This document shows positions 42,859 through 51,115 of a stretch of 64,000 nucleotides of DNA, one piece after another. Under the pieces are notes generated by a model. The model was not told the origin of the DNA and made no database searches. It worked only from the letters and a program-made list of their open reading frames with translations. Each line of letters opens with the position of its first letter. The first letter of the stretch is position 1. The position numbers and the translations under genes were made by a program. The stretch lies in NCBI GenBank assembly GCA_015863195.1, contig JACBXO010000001.1:300828-364827 (forward strand), in the 5' to 3' direction. Source of the DNA: Aerococcaceae bacterium DSM 111022 (lineage in GTDB: Bacteria; Bacillota; Bacilli; Lactobacillales; Aerococcaceae).

Positions 42859-44184
42859 CTACTCACCCCAATACGCCGCTCCGTAAAAAGGTATTTCATT
42901 AAACATCATCCCTTGCCATTGTGTTTCAGTAGAGAAGTAACCCAAGTCCGTTACTTCACCAGTTTCACTCATCGCTGTCGCATAAACCTCATCCGTTTTA
43001 GAATGATATTGATATTTAAGATTCGATTCGTATACAACCCAGTCATCAGAACCTGTGACTACATTGATTGATTCCATTATTCCACTCGCTTCAGCAGAAA
43101 TTGTCTGTGAATCCTCTACCAAATTAAAGCCATCCAAGTAATCGTCGGCGGTACGAGTGAGATAATACATTTTACCAAAGTCGAAAATAATCGCCTGCGT
43201 ACTATCTTCTGATAAATAAGCTGCACTTGCTGGTGGTAAATTGAATACTGTTGTCGGATAAATCTCTATTACCCGTTCACCAAGAGTTAGATTAATAGCC
43301 GATTCGGTGTCGGATAAAATATAGTAAACACACTTTTTGCCTGTGTCATATGAATAATCAGCACGAACTAAAGATTCACCGTTCTGTGAAACTACTACTT
43401 GATCGTAGCAGTCCTGAACTGGATATTCATCATTAAATTCAACCGCAAACACATAATTTTCCTCAGACTCATTTCCACCTTCACCTGGTCTTAAAATATA
43501 GTAGTCTTGAATGAAAGCTTCTTCGATTACAGTTGTATCAATTGAATCTGTCACATTTTGCACTTCAGGGTAAATCTCTACTAATGTAGATAAAACAGTA
43601 GACGGATCACCACCGTTTCCATGCATTTGATAATGATGTACGAGGGTCCAATAAGCAGCATCTTCAGGTAACCATTCAAATTGTGACTGTGTCAAACTAA
43701 TACCATATGCATTGTCATTCGTTATTGAATCCTGAAATATTTGCCACAAGCCTTTTACTTGATCGGGATTATCATCAGCCATTTGAACTGCTTCTACGTA
43801 ACTCATCCCATTCGCTGGATCAGCTAACCCTTCTGTTGTATATGTTGCATAATATTGATATGTATAATCAGAGATTGTGATTTGTGTTGCATGTTCTAAT
43901 TGATACTCTGGGAAGTACGCTTGAATCTCAATATCTTCTAAGGGACCATTAGCTAACGTTTCGCTTTCAATGTTCGCTAAACTCATTTCAGCTTCTTCTC
44001 TTGAAATTGTCTTTCCGTCAACATCAGGAATAGATAAATTCTCATTTAAAATCGTTTCTTTGAAGGAAGCGATCTCTTCTACTGACAATACATCCTGCCC
44101 AAAAGCTGGAATTGACTGGTCAATCAATTGGCCAAAGACAACTGTCAATAAAAATAATAGTGTGACGAGAATCCTTCTACTCAT
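42859..44184 (-). CDS. Secreted protein of an unrecognised repeat family (one module)
   Basis: 441 residues with a signal peptide (MSRRILVTLLFLLTVVFGQL). It has the N-terminal domain also found in the 36972 protein (ISREEAEMSLANIESETLA and YFPEYQLEHATQITI), one SYVEAVQMADDNPDQV module with QFEWLPEDAAYWTLV, and the shared C-terminal domain (YYILRPGEGGN, VFNLPPASAAYL). It contains two cysteines (QDCYDQ and KKCVYY) absent from the paralogues, possibly a disulfide. The first of the three genes in transcription order, but each has its own terminator, so they are separate units. Confidence 0.75.
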   Translation of the reverse strand: MSRRILVTLLFLLTVVFGQLIDQSIPAFGQDVLSVEEIASFKETILNENLSIPDVDGKTISREEAEMSLANIESETLANGPLEDIEIQAYFPEYQLEHATQITISDYTYQYYATYTTEGLADPANGMSYVEAVQMADDNPDQVKGLWQIFQDSITNDNAYGISLTQSQFEWLPEDAAYWTLVHHYQMHGNGGDPSTVLSTLVEIYPEVQNVTDSIDTTVIEEAFIQDYYILRPGEGGNESEENYVFAVEFNDEYPVQDCYDQVVVSQNGESLVRADYSYDTGKKCVYYILSDTESAINLTLGERVIEIYPTTVFNLPPASAAYLSEDSTQAIIFDFGKMYYLTRTADDYLDGFNLVEDSQTISAEASGIMESINVVTGSDDWVVYESNLKYQYHSKTDEVYATAMSETGEVTDLGYFSTETQWQGMMFNEIPFYGAAYWGE

Positions 44185-44324
44185 AACGTAACCTCCAATA
44201 AAAGCATGTTTTGTTTACAATTATATTAATAAACGCTTACACTTATCTTACCACTTTATATCACTAATTCAAAACAAATAATGAAAAAAGCACAAACTTG
44301 TTTCATTTTATGACAAAATAATAG

Positions 44325-44360
44325 CCCTCACATACCTAGTCTAAACCAGAAATGTGAAGG
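44325..44360 (-). terminator. Probable terminator of the ABC transporter operon
   Basis: CCTTCACAT pairs with ATGTGAGGG around a 17-nt loop on the minus strand, followed by a T-rich stretch. It is a weak hairpin. Confidence 0.5.
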
Positions 44361-44377
44361 ACTAAAAATAATGTAAA

Positions 44378-45070
44378 TTATTCTGTCACAAATTGGACAC
44401 GTTTTGTGACACGGTCAAAAATTTCTTGGAAAATTGTAGTAAGTAACCAATACATAATCGCCGCAGCAATATATGACTCAATATAATGATAATTTAAAGC
44501 TGCCGCATACCTCGATTGAGCAAGAATATCGATGAATCCGACATATAAAGCCAGCGATAATTTCTTAATGTTTCTGACATAACTATTTAAGAATAATGGA
44601 AATGCCACCTGAAGTGCTTGCGGAATAATTATCCGTTTTAATGTTTGATTTTCCGTCATCCCTATAGACTTCGATGCTTCGATTTGGTCCGTTGAAACAG
44701 ATATAAAGGCTCCACGGATATTTTCCGACTCTACCGCTGCTTCAAGTAAAGAATATACAACGAGCGCTGTAATGATATCTGGGAAATCATTCGCATTATA
44801 ATTCACCCCGAATAATCCCATCACTGAGGTAAATGCGTCAGGTAAACCAAAGCGGAAAATAAATAGATGTACAATTAACGGAACCCCACGAACATAAGAA
44901 ATAAATACTTGAATGATTTGTGTGAGTATTGGTATTTTACGCATCCTTACTAATGCCATCAGCCCACCTAAGACAATACCAATCAGTACTACGACTAGTG
45001 CAAAGGCAAGAGTTCGTGGAACAGCGCCTAAAACAGTAATAAATGTTTCAAAGATAATATTTAAATTCAA
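44378..45070 (-). CDS. Amino-acid ABC transporter permease
   Basis: 230 residues, five membrane segments, with the permease EAA-type loop EASKSIGMTENQTLKRIIIP that contacts the ATPase. It belongs to the polar-amino-acid (HisM/GlnP) permease family (PF00528). It follows the second permease by 13 bp, and the pair presumably forms a heterodimer. Located last in the four-gene operon under the T-box leader. Confidence 0.9.
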   Translation of the reverse strand: MNLNIIFETFITVLGAVPRTLAFALVVVLIGIVLGGLMALVRMRKIPILTQIIQVFISYVRGVPLIVHLFIFRFGLPDAFTSVMGLFGVNYNANDFPDIITALVVYSLLEAAVESENIRGAFISVSTDQIEASKSIGMTENQTLKRIIIPQALQVAFPLFLNSYVRNIKKLSLALYVGFIDILAQSRYAAALNYHYIESYIAAAIMYWLLTTIFQEIFDRVTKRVQFVTE

Positions 45071-45083
45071 CTAACTCTCCCCC

Positions 45084-45764
45084 TTACATGACATATTTGC
45101 GCGTTCTTTTCTCGAGTAATGAGATAATAAAGGTAATAATCCCTGTTAATGCCCAATAAATTAAAGCAATCGCAACATATACCTCTAATTGATTGATCCC
45201 AAAATTATTCGCAATAATAATATCTGCCTGCCCCATTAAATCTATCAAACCAATGGTGAATAATAATGAAGTATCTTGAAGTAAATCAATCCAAGCATTT
45301 CCTAGATTCGGCAATGCAATAGGGACAACTTGTGGTAAAACAATACGACGCATCATCTGTGACTGCGTCATCCCTACACTTTTCGCGGCATTAAATTGTG
45401 ATTCAGGCACTGAGTGATAAGCTGCTTCAATCGCAATCGCGAAGAATGGCGCACTATATAAGACGAGAGCCACAATCGAATAAATAACACGACTAATCCC
45501 GGTAATATCAATCCCTACTAATTGTAAAATAGCCGGCAATCCATAATACACTAAGAAAATATGAACAATACCAGGATTACTCCGAGCAAACGATGAATAG
45601 ACATTTAATAATGGCTTAACAAATGGTGTCTCGGCAATTTTAAGTAACGCAATGATAATTCCTAAAACAATTGTAAATAATGAAGACACTAAAAATATCA
45701 TCAAAGTTAAAGGTAAAGTATTAAATAATGTTGGAATAATTTCGATTATATAACCAATATCCAC
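45084..45764 (-). CDS. Amino-acid ABC transporter permease
   Basis: 226 residues with five membrane segments and the EAA-type loop NAAKSVGMTQSQMMRRIVLP. Same family as the downstream permease but only moderately similar, so a heterodimeric channel is likely. It starts about 95 bp after the binding-protein gene, with a hairpin in the gap that should lower its expression relative to the binding protein. Confidence 0.9.
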   Translation of the reverse strand: MDIGYIIEIIPTLFNTLPLTLMIFLVSSLFTIVLGIIIALLKIAETPFVKPLLNVYSSFARSNPGIVHIFLVYYGLPAILQLVGIDITGISRVIYSIVALVLYSAPFFAIAIEAAYHSVPESQFNAAKSVGMTQSQMMRRIVLPQVVPIALPNLGNAWIDLLQDTSLLFTIGLIDLMGQADIIIANNFGINQLEVYVAIALIYWALTGIITFIISLLEKRTRKYVM

Positions 45765-45790
45765 TGTGAGACTCCTTTCCTAAAATAAAA

Positions 45791-45846
45791 ATTCTCTTGA
45801 CGGGTGCACGACTGTTTGGCAGGTGCCCTTTCTCCGTCAAGAGATT
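45791..45846 (-). terminator. Intercistronic hairpin between binding protein and permeases
   Basis: TCTCTTGACGG pairs exactly with CCGTCAAGAGA, followed by ATTTTTATTTT. Partial termination here would keep binding protein in excess. Confidence 0.8.
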
Positions 45847-45860
45847 ATGAAAATTTTAAA

Positions 45861-46676
45861 TTAATCTTCTGTTAATTCATATTCGAAGACATTTTCACCG
45901 TACCACTCGTTGGCAATTTCTTCAAGTGTACCGTCTTCTTTTAATGCAGCCACTGCTTCGTCAAAGGCAGCAATCAAATCGTCTTGACCTTGAGCAAATA
46001 CAAAGTATGTACCGTTAACTCGAACAGGTTCTTCAACAGGCGCTACATTTAATTCTAATTGGTCAATAATTACGTCTTGACCTAAGTTTGACGGTAATAC
46101 AACTGCGTCTGCTACACCTTCATGTAAGTCTTGGTAACGTTGTGCGTATGAACCACTCTCACCTAATTGAATTTCAATTTGGTTATCTGGATTCTCTTCG
46201 TTATATTGTGTTAATAAGTTGAAGATACCACCGTTAGGCGTTACTGGGTGAACTACTTTACCTGATAAGTCATCTAAAGTAGCAATTGAATCGTCGTCGG
46301 CACGTTTATAAATACGAATAATACTTGCACCTGTATTTTCCTCAGGAAATGCATATAGTTCCTCACGTTCAGGTGTTTTGAATAATCCACCACCGATAAA
46401 TGAATAACGACCAGCATCTAAACCAACTTGAGTGGCTTCAGCACTTACTGCTTCAATGTTAAAATCATAATCTTCTAATTGTTCGTCAATTGCATTTAAA
46501 ACGTCAATTTCATACCCAACTAATTCACCAGTATTGTCTGTAAAGCTTAATGGTTGAGAGTTGTTTTCAACTGCAACACTGATTGTTTCTTGAGCTGAAA
46601 CAAAAGGTGTTCCAAACGAAGCGACTAAAGTCGCTGATAATAGTGATAAAGCTAATTTTGTAAATGTCTTTTTCAT
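45861..46676 (-). CDS. Amino-acid ABC transporter substrate-binding protein
   Basis: 271 residues with a signal peptide (MKKTFTKLALSLLSATLVAS, cleavage near VSAQ) and no lipobox cysteine, which is unusual for a Gram-positive binding protein; it might remain attached by its uncleaved signal. SBP family 3 signatures include LVGYEIDVLNAIDEQ and IANEWYGENVF. Members of this group bind polar or sulfur amino acids. The operon T-box reads methionine, so methionine or a derivative is the likely ligand. Confidence 0.85.
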   Translation of the reverse strand: MKKTFTKLALSLLSATLVASFGTPFVSAQETISVAVENNSQPLSFTDNTGELVGYEIDVLNAIDEQLEDYDFNIEAVSAEATQVGLDAGRYSFIGGGLFKTPEREELYAFPEENTGASIIRIYKRADDDSIATLDDLSGKVVHPVTPNGGIFNLLTQYNEENPDNQIEIQLGESGSYAQRYQDLHEGVADAVVLPSNLGQDVIIDQLELNVAPVEEPVRVNGTYFVFAQGQDDLIAAFDEAVAALKEDGTLEEIANEWYGENVFEYELTED

Positions 46677-46688
46677 ATTAAATTCTCC

Positions 46689-47444
46689 TTATTGAATATA
46701 CAATGGGTTTTCTAATTCTTGAATAAAGTTACGTGTACGCTCTTGTTGTGCATGATTAAATAATTGATCGGGGGTTCCTTGTTCAACAATCTCGCCTTTT
46801 TCCATGAAGACCACTTTATTGGATACATGTTTAGCAAAGTTCATTTCATGCGTTGTAATTAACATCGACATATCTGAACTACTCAAAGCGACATTTTGTA
46901 AAATTTTAAGTATTTCTGCAGAACGTTCTGGATCCAGTGATGAAGTTGGTTCATCAAGGAGTAAGACGCGTGGTTTAAGTGCTAGTGCACGGGCAATCCC
47001 GATACGTTGTTGTTGTCCTCCGGATAATTGATATGGATAATCATTCAGTTTATCCCCTAATCCCACTTTATCAATTTCTTCCTTAGCAATTGCTTCTGCT
47101 TCGGACTGTGATTTATTTTGTACAATAATTAATCCTTCGGTGACGTTTTCTAAAATTGTTTTGTTTTTGAATAAACTATAATTTTGAAAGACCATCGCCG
47201 TTTTACGTCTTAAATTAATAATTTCTGATTCTGTTGCATTTTCATAATCTAACGTTAAATCGTCGATTGAAATGGTTCCTTTATCGGCAGGATCTAAGAA
47301 ATTAATCGTTCGAAGCAAAGTTGTTTTCCCTGTACCACTCGGTCCAATTAAAGAAACAACTTCACCTGGTTCAACGTCTAAATCAATCGAATTTAACACT
47401 AAATTAGAGCCAAATGATTTCTTAATACCTCTTAATTCGATAAT
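46689..47444 (-). CDS. Amino-acid ABC transporter ATP-binding protein with non-canonical start
   Basis: About 251 residues. Walker A is GPSGTGKTT, signature LSGGQQQR, Walker B VLLLDEPTSSLD and H-loop TTHE, as in GlnQ/HisP-type ATPases. The first canonical start is GTG 47399, but that would remove the conserved first strand, and the upstream in-frame codons read IELRGIKKSFGSNL as expected for the family. A perfect AGGAGG precedes ATT 47444 by 4 bp and ATC 47441 by 7 bp, so translation probably starts at one of these rare codons. There is no ATG, GTG or TTG in the extension. A sequence error is the alternative. Confidence 0.85.
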   Translation of the reverse strand: MIELRGIKKSFGSNLVLNSIDLDVEPGEVVSLIGPSGTGKTTLLRTINFLDPADKGTISIDDLTLDYENATESEIINLRRKTAMVFQNYSLFKNKTILENVTEGLIIVQNKSQSEAEAIAKEEIDKVGLGDKLNDYPYQLSGGQQQRIGIARALALKPRVLLLDEPTSSLDPERSAEILKILQNVALSSSDMSMLITTHEMNFAKHVSNKVVFMEKGEIVEQGTPDQLFNHAQQERTRNFIQELENPLYIQ

Positions 47445-47464
47445 AACCCCTCCTCGTTCTAGTC

Positions 47465-47727
47465 ATTTTTTTATAGGGATTAATTCCCAAATTAAATTAC
47501 GAATCCCTTATTTTCTCTTAAATAACAATTGCCGTAAGTATATAGCAACCGCGCTATGTTTCGCAATGTATCTGCTCAACACGTATCGAGAAAACGTATA
47601 CCAAATATACTAACTCACTTACCGCATGAAAGCATTGACCTACCTCAATTATAGAGCGGAAACTTGTTTCAATAATTCTGAAATCAATTTTTATTCGGGA
47701 AAAGGATGGCGAGTATTTATTTGGAAT
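47465..47727. other. Region between T-box terminator and the ABC ATPase gene
   Basis: It contains a second hairpin (AGGGATT/AATCCCT, about 47470-47505, followed by A/T run on the minus strand) and one copy of a 26-bp repeat GCATTGACCTA-- TCAATT (47631-47656) whose partner lies at 48088-48113 upstream of the T-box. No gene is seen. Confidence 0.5.
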
Positions 47728-47975
47728 AAAAAAAGTCCCTTGATACCGAAGCATCAAGGGACGGATTATCCGTGTTACCACCCAAATTTACTTAACGATC
47801 ACTCGCTAAGCCTCTATGTTATAAAACATAATTGTTAACGCCAATTACCCGTTCAAAATTATTCGTTTTGAAAGATTCCAAGCCCATTTTCAATTGTGTT
47901 AACTTACCTGCTCTCATCATTCAGGCTTTCTGTGAAGTGATTTAACAATTTACTCTACTCTTCATAATCTAATTT
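47728..47975 (-). promoter_or_regulatory. T-box riboswitch, probable methionine specifier
   Basis: On the minus strand a stem I begins near 47975 with GAAGAGTAGAGTA. Its lower pairing AATTGTTAA/TTAACACAATT is followed by GAAA-ATG, placing ATG (47887-47885) in the specifier position, as GAAA-GGC does in glycine leaders. The T-box GGGTGGTAACACGG lies at 47783-47770; its TGGT matches an acceptor end with discriminator A. The terminator, GTCCCTTGATG paired with CATCAAGGGAC-type arms plus T run, is at 47762-47728. Uncharged tRNA-Met should promote readthrough into the ABC transporter. Confidence 0.85.
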
Positions 47976-48132
47976 ATTTAAACAAAAATACATGCTTTTC
48001 AAAGCCTCTGTCATCTAGCATATTGCCAATAATGACCGCTTTCGCATTAATTAAGCTAAATACATAATATACTAATTCGAATTATAACGCATTGACCTAT
48101 GTCAATTCTATGGCAAAATAATTAGAATTTCT

Positions 48133-48537
48133 TTAGTTTTCTAAACTTCCTTTAACCGAATCTGGTTTATTTACCCATTCTAGAAATTCCATCCGGTGGC
48201 CAAAAAATGCGTAAGTATATAAACGACGCGCGCCAGGCATATTTTCATCTTCCGCATATTCAATGTAAAATTCATCAAAACGTGCCATTAAGTCATCTAA
48301 TGAATTAACTATAAAAGCTGGGTGACCGCGCTTTTCTGCAAAGTAACGCTCGTCTAAACCAACATGAACAATACTTGTCCCAATATCAAACCATAATGAT
48401 TTAAAGTGAGCCATTGATTCTGGCTTTTCAACTTCAGGACATCCTAGTACTGTAACGAAGAAATGTCTTACTTCTTCTTCACTGTTTAATGGAGCAGTTA
48501 TTTGGATATGATCGAGACCTAACATTTTGAAACTCAT
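48133..48537 (-). CDS. VOC (glyoxalase/bleomycin resistance fold) protein
   Basis: 134 residues from ATG 48537, with AAGGAGAATTCAA upstream. The opening LGLDHIQITAPLNSEEEVR and the central GTSIVHVGLDERYFAEKRGH and FFGHRMEFLEW are typical of small VOC proteins with metal-binding His/Glu positions. Substrate is unknown. It starts 36 bp after the MFS transporter gene, so export and modification of the same compound is possible but unproven. Confidence 0.8.
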   Translation of the reverse strand: MSFKMLGLDHIQITAPLNSEEEVRHFFVTVLGCPEVEKPESMAHFKSLWFDIGTSIVHVGLDERYFAEKRGHPAFIVNSLDDLMARFDEFYIEYAEDENMPGARRLYTYAFFGHRMEFLEWVNKPDSVKGSLEN

Positions 48538-48572
48538 TTGAATTCTCCTTACCATACTTTTCCTAGAAAAAT

Positions 48573-49763
48573 TTAAGATTCTGTGACTTTTTCTTGTGCC
48601 TTATTTTTGCCGAGTGTACTAAAATAAACGATGAACATGAGTACAAGTGAAATTGCAGCAACAACGAAAACGGCTTTAAAGTTGAATGCATTTGCGACCA
48701 TACCAAGGATGGACGCACTGATTGCAATACCAAAGTCCATAAATGAGAAATACATCGCATTGGCAGTTGCATGCTTGTCGTCACTTAGTGAATTTAATGC
48801 TAAAGTTTGGAAGACGATTGATAAAGATCCGATAGCAGCACCAATAAGTGCACCTGAAAGGATAAATAATGGCAATGAATTTAGGCGAGTTAGAATTAAG
48901 AAACCTAAAATGCCTAATCCAATTGCTGGATATACTACCACTAAGTGTCCATGATTGTCCATAATTTTACCGGCATTTGTTTTGAATACCAAATTGAAGA
49001 TAGCTTGAGCTAGGAAGAATAACGACACATGTTCTGATAAACCAACTTCTGCTGCTAAAGGCCCCATAAATGTATTTACCCCACCAAGCGGGAATGAAAC
49101 AAATAGTACGATGGCACAGGGTAATAATGCCCTTTTATCAAAGGCATAGTCCCAAAAAGATACCTTCTCGGTTGGATCCGCAGTTACTTCTTCAACTTTC
49201 TTTTCAGGTTTTCTAGTTAATAAACTGACTATAAATCCAATAAAAGCAGCAACAGATACAGCGGTAATAAATGTTTGATAAGAGAAGTTTTGCAGTAAAG
49301 GTAAACCAATAACCGGCGCTAACGCACCTCCGGTTGATTGTGACGCTCCGTAAATTCCGACACCTTCACCACGGCGATTAGCTGGAACGATAGATGTTGC
49401 AAGTGTTGCTACTGTTGTGGATAAAATACCAAATAGTACTCCTTGCAATGCTCTAAGTGTCATCACAATGGGAATAATAGTTGTAAATTGCAATGCAAAA
49501 ATTAAAACCGCAAATAATAAAATACTGACAGTATTCAAAATGTTTATATTCACTTTTTGGATAAAGTACCCTACTAGTGGTCTCGTTAAAATTGCTGCAA
49601 ACATAAATACAGTAGTTGTCATACCACCAATTACAGGATCATCTAATACATTCGTTATATGAGTCGGCAATACTGTTGTTAGCGCATTCATACTAATGAA
49701 TAAGAAAAAGCCAAAGAACATCACTAAAATAAAATCTTTTGTAAATAACTTACTTGTTGTCAT
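48573..49763 (-). CDS. MFS transporter (drug exporter-like)
   Basis: 396 residues from ATG 49763, with AGGGAGG upstream. Twelve hydrophobic segments are visible. The MFS loop motif after TM2 reads GYFIQKVNINIL and there is a GVGIYGASQSTGGALAP segment typical of TM5 in drug/proton antiporters. Substrate is unknown. It is followed by the VOC gene in the same operon. Confidence 0.85.
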   Translation of the reverse strand: MTTSKLFTKDFILVMFFGFFLFISMNALTTVLPTHITNVLDDPVIGGMTTTVFMFAAILTRPLVGYFIQKVNINILNTVSILLFAVLIFALQFTTIIPIVMTLRALQGVLFGILSTTVATLATSIVPANRRGEGVGIYGASQSTGGALAPVIGLPLLQNFSYQTFITAVSVAAFIGFIVSLLTRKPEKKVEEVTADPTEKVSFWDYAFDKRALLPCAIVLFVSFPLGGVNTFMGPLAAEVGLSEHVSLFFLAQAIFNLVFKTNAGKIMDNHGHLVVVYPAIGLGILGFLILTRLNSLPLFILSGALIGAAIGSLSIVFQTLALNSLSDDKHATANAMYFSFMDFGIAISASILGMVANAFNFKAVFVVAAISLVLMFIVYFSTLGKNKAQEKVTES

Positions 49764-49962
49764 AGCGAACCTCCCTATCATATTAATTTCATTATACACA
49801 AAGTGGTATGACAACTCCAGTGATTTATGAAAACGGTTAACTTTTGGGTAGAAGATGGTGGATGTTCGTTCTCAGAATATGTGTGTTGTATTTATGTTAC
49901 TCATCTCTACTTAGCTTCAATAACTAAAATCAGTCATATTTCTTAGACAAAACCACCATTCT

Positions 49963-50203
49963 GTTAAACTTCAATGCAATTTTTGATGTCTAGTTTAATG
50001 AAATCACTAATTCGTTAAACTTCAAAGCAATTTTTGATGTCTAGTTTAATGAAATCACTAATTCGTTAAACTTCCAACCTATTTTCGGTGTTTAGTTTAA
50101 TGAAATCACTAATCCGTTCAACTGCTACCCCATTTTCGGTCTCTAGTTGAACGAAAATACTAAACCATTCAACTGCTAACCCATTTCAACCATTCAGTTG
50201 AAC
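49963..50203. repeat. Inverted-word array C (GTTAAACT/AGTTTAAT, 51-bp period)
   Basis: Ten 8-bp words start at 49963, 49992, 50014, 50043, 50065, 50094, 50116, 50145, 50167 and 50196, spaced exactly 29, 22, 29, 22, 29, 22, 29, 22 and 29 bp. The first three pairs use GTTAAACT and AGTTTAAT; the last two use GTTCAACT or ATTCAACT with AGTTGAAC, so both arms changed together. Unit spacers are also similar in the first three pairs. It lies between the MFS gene and the esterase gene. Confidence 0.92.
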
Positions 50204-50275
50204 GAATAAAATTTCAATACTAACCAACTAACACACAAAAAATCCGCCCTATTTCTAGGACGGAATCGCATTAAA

Positions 50276-51106
50276 TTATGCATTTTTATGAAACTCTAAA
50301 TGATCCCCAATAAATGTTTGAATCGTATAGTATGAATGATCATAACCCGTTTCCATTCGGTAGTCTAATGAATGGTTTGAGTTTTCAGCAGCTTCAACGA
50401 AGGCTGTTTCTTTCAATTGCTCTGGGTAAAAATTATCGCTATCTCCTTGAGTTACCAGTATAGGCGTGTCTGCCGTACTTTCCCCAAGTAAATTAATAAT
50501 ATCCCATTCGACCCAAGTTGATTGGTCATCACCTAAATAATTGGTGAACGCTTTTTGGCCCCAAGGAACTTGAGTTGGGTTAGAAATTGGAGCATAAGCA
50601 GAAATTGATTTGAAACGGTCTGGATTTTTCAAACCAATTTGTAATGCACCGTAACCACCCATCGAGTGTCCCATAATCGACTCAACCCCAGTAAAGTTAG
50701 GCATTAAATCCTTAACCACCGCTGATAATTCTTCAGTAATATAATCATACATTTGGAAATGTTCAGCCCAAGGCTCTGCAGTCGCATTCAAGTAAAATCC
50801 AGCACCTTGACCTAAATCGTAATTCTCATCATCCGCAATCTCTTCACCACGCGGTGACGTATCGGGGATCACAATTGCTAAATTAAGTTCATTCGATTTT
50901 TGTTGGAATGCTCCTTTAGTCGCGAAGTTTTGGTCGTTACAAGTTAAACCAGATAAGAACCAAACTAAATCTGTTCCTTCATTTGCTCTCTCAGGTAAGA
51001 ATAAAGTAAATACCATTGGACATTTCAACGTATCAGATTGATGTCTAAAACGTTGTTGAGTACCACCATGTACAATAATCTCTTCGATTAATTCAATCTT
51101 TGGCAT
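50276..51106 (-). CDS. fghA: S-formylglutathione hydrolase
   Basis: 276 residues, esterase D family. Catalytic serine is in the GHSMGGYGAL nucleophile elbow, the acid in TQGDSDNFYPEQL and the histidine in GYDHSYYTIQ; LSGLTCNDQNF is also typical. It hydrolyses S-formylglutathione (or the equivalent thiol ester) to formate. It starts 9 bp after the alcohol dehydrogenase gene, a classical formaldehyde-detoxification pair. A glutathione or bacillithiol source is not in the window. Confidence 0.92.
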   Translation of the reverse strand: MPKIELIEEIIVHGGTQQRFRHQSDTLKCPMVFTLFLPERANEGTDLVWFLSGLTCNDQNFATKGAFQQKSNELNLAIVIPDTSPRGEEIADDENYDLGQGAGFYLNATAEPWAEHFQMYDYITEELSAVVKDLMPNFTGVESIMGHSMGGYGALQIGLKNPDRFKSISAYAPISNPTQVPWGQKAFTNYLGDDQSTWVEWDIINLLGESTADTPILVTQGDSDNFYPEQLKETAFVEAAENSNHSLDYRMETGYDHSYYTIQTFIGDHLEFHKNA

Positions 51107-51115
51107 GAAATCCTC

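Noticed and set aside
47399..47402. Frameshift in the ABC ATPase N-terminus
   Set aside because: On re-reading, the extension (ATT ATC GAA ... TTA GTG) is continuous with the main frame; only the start codon is unusual.
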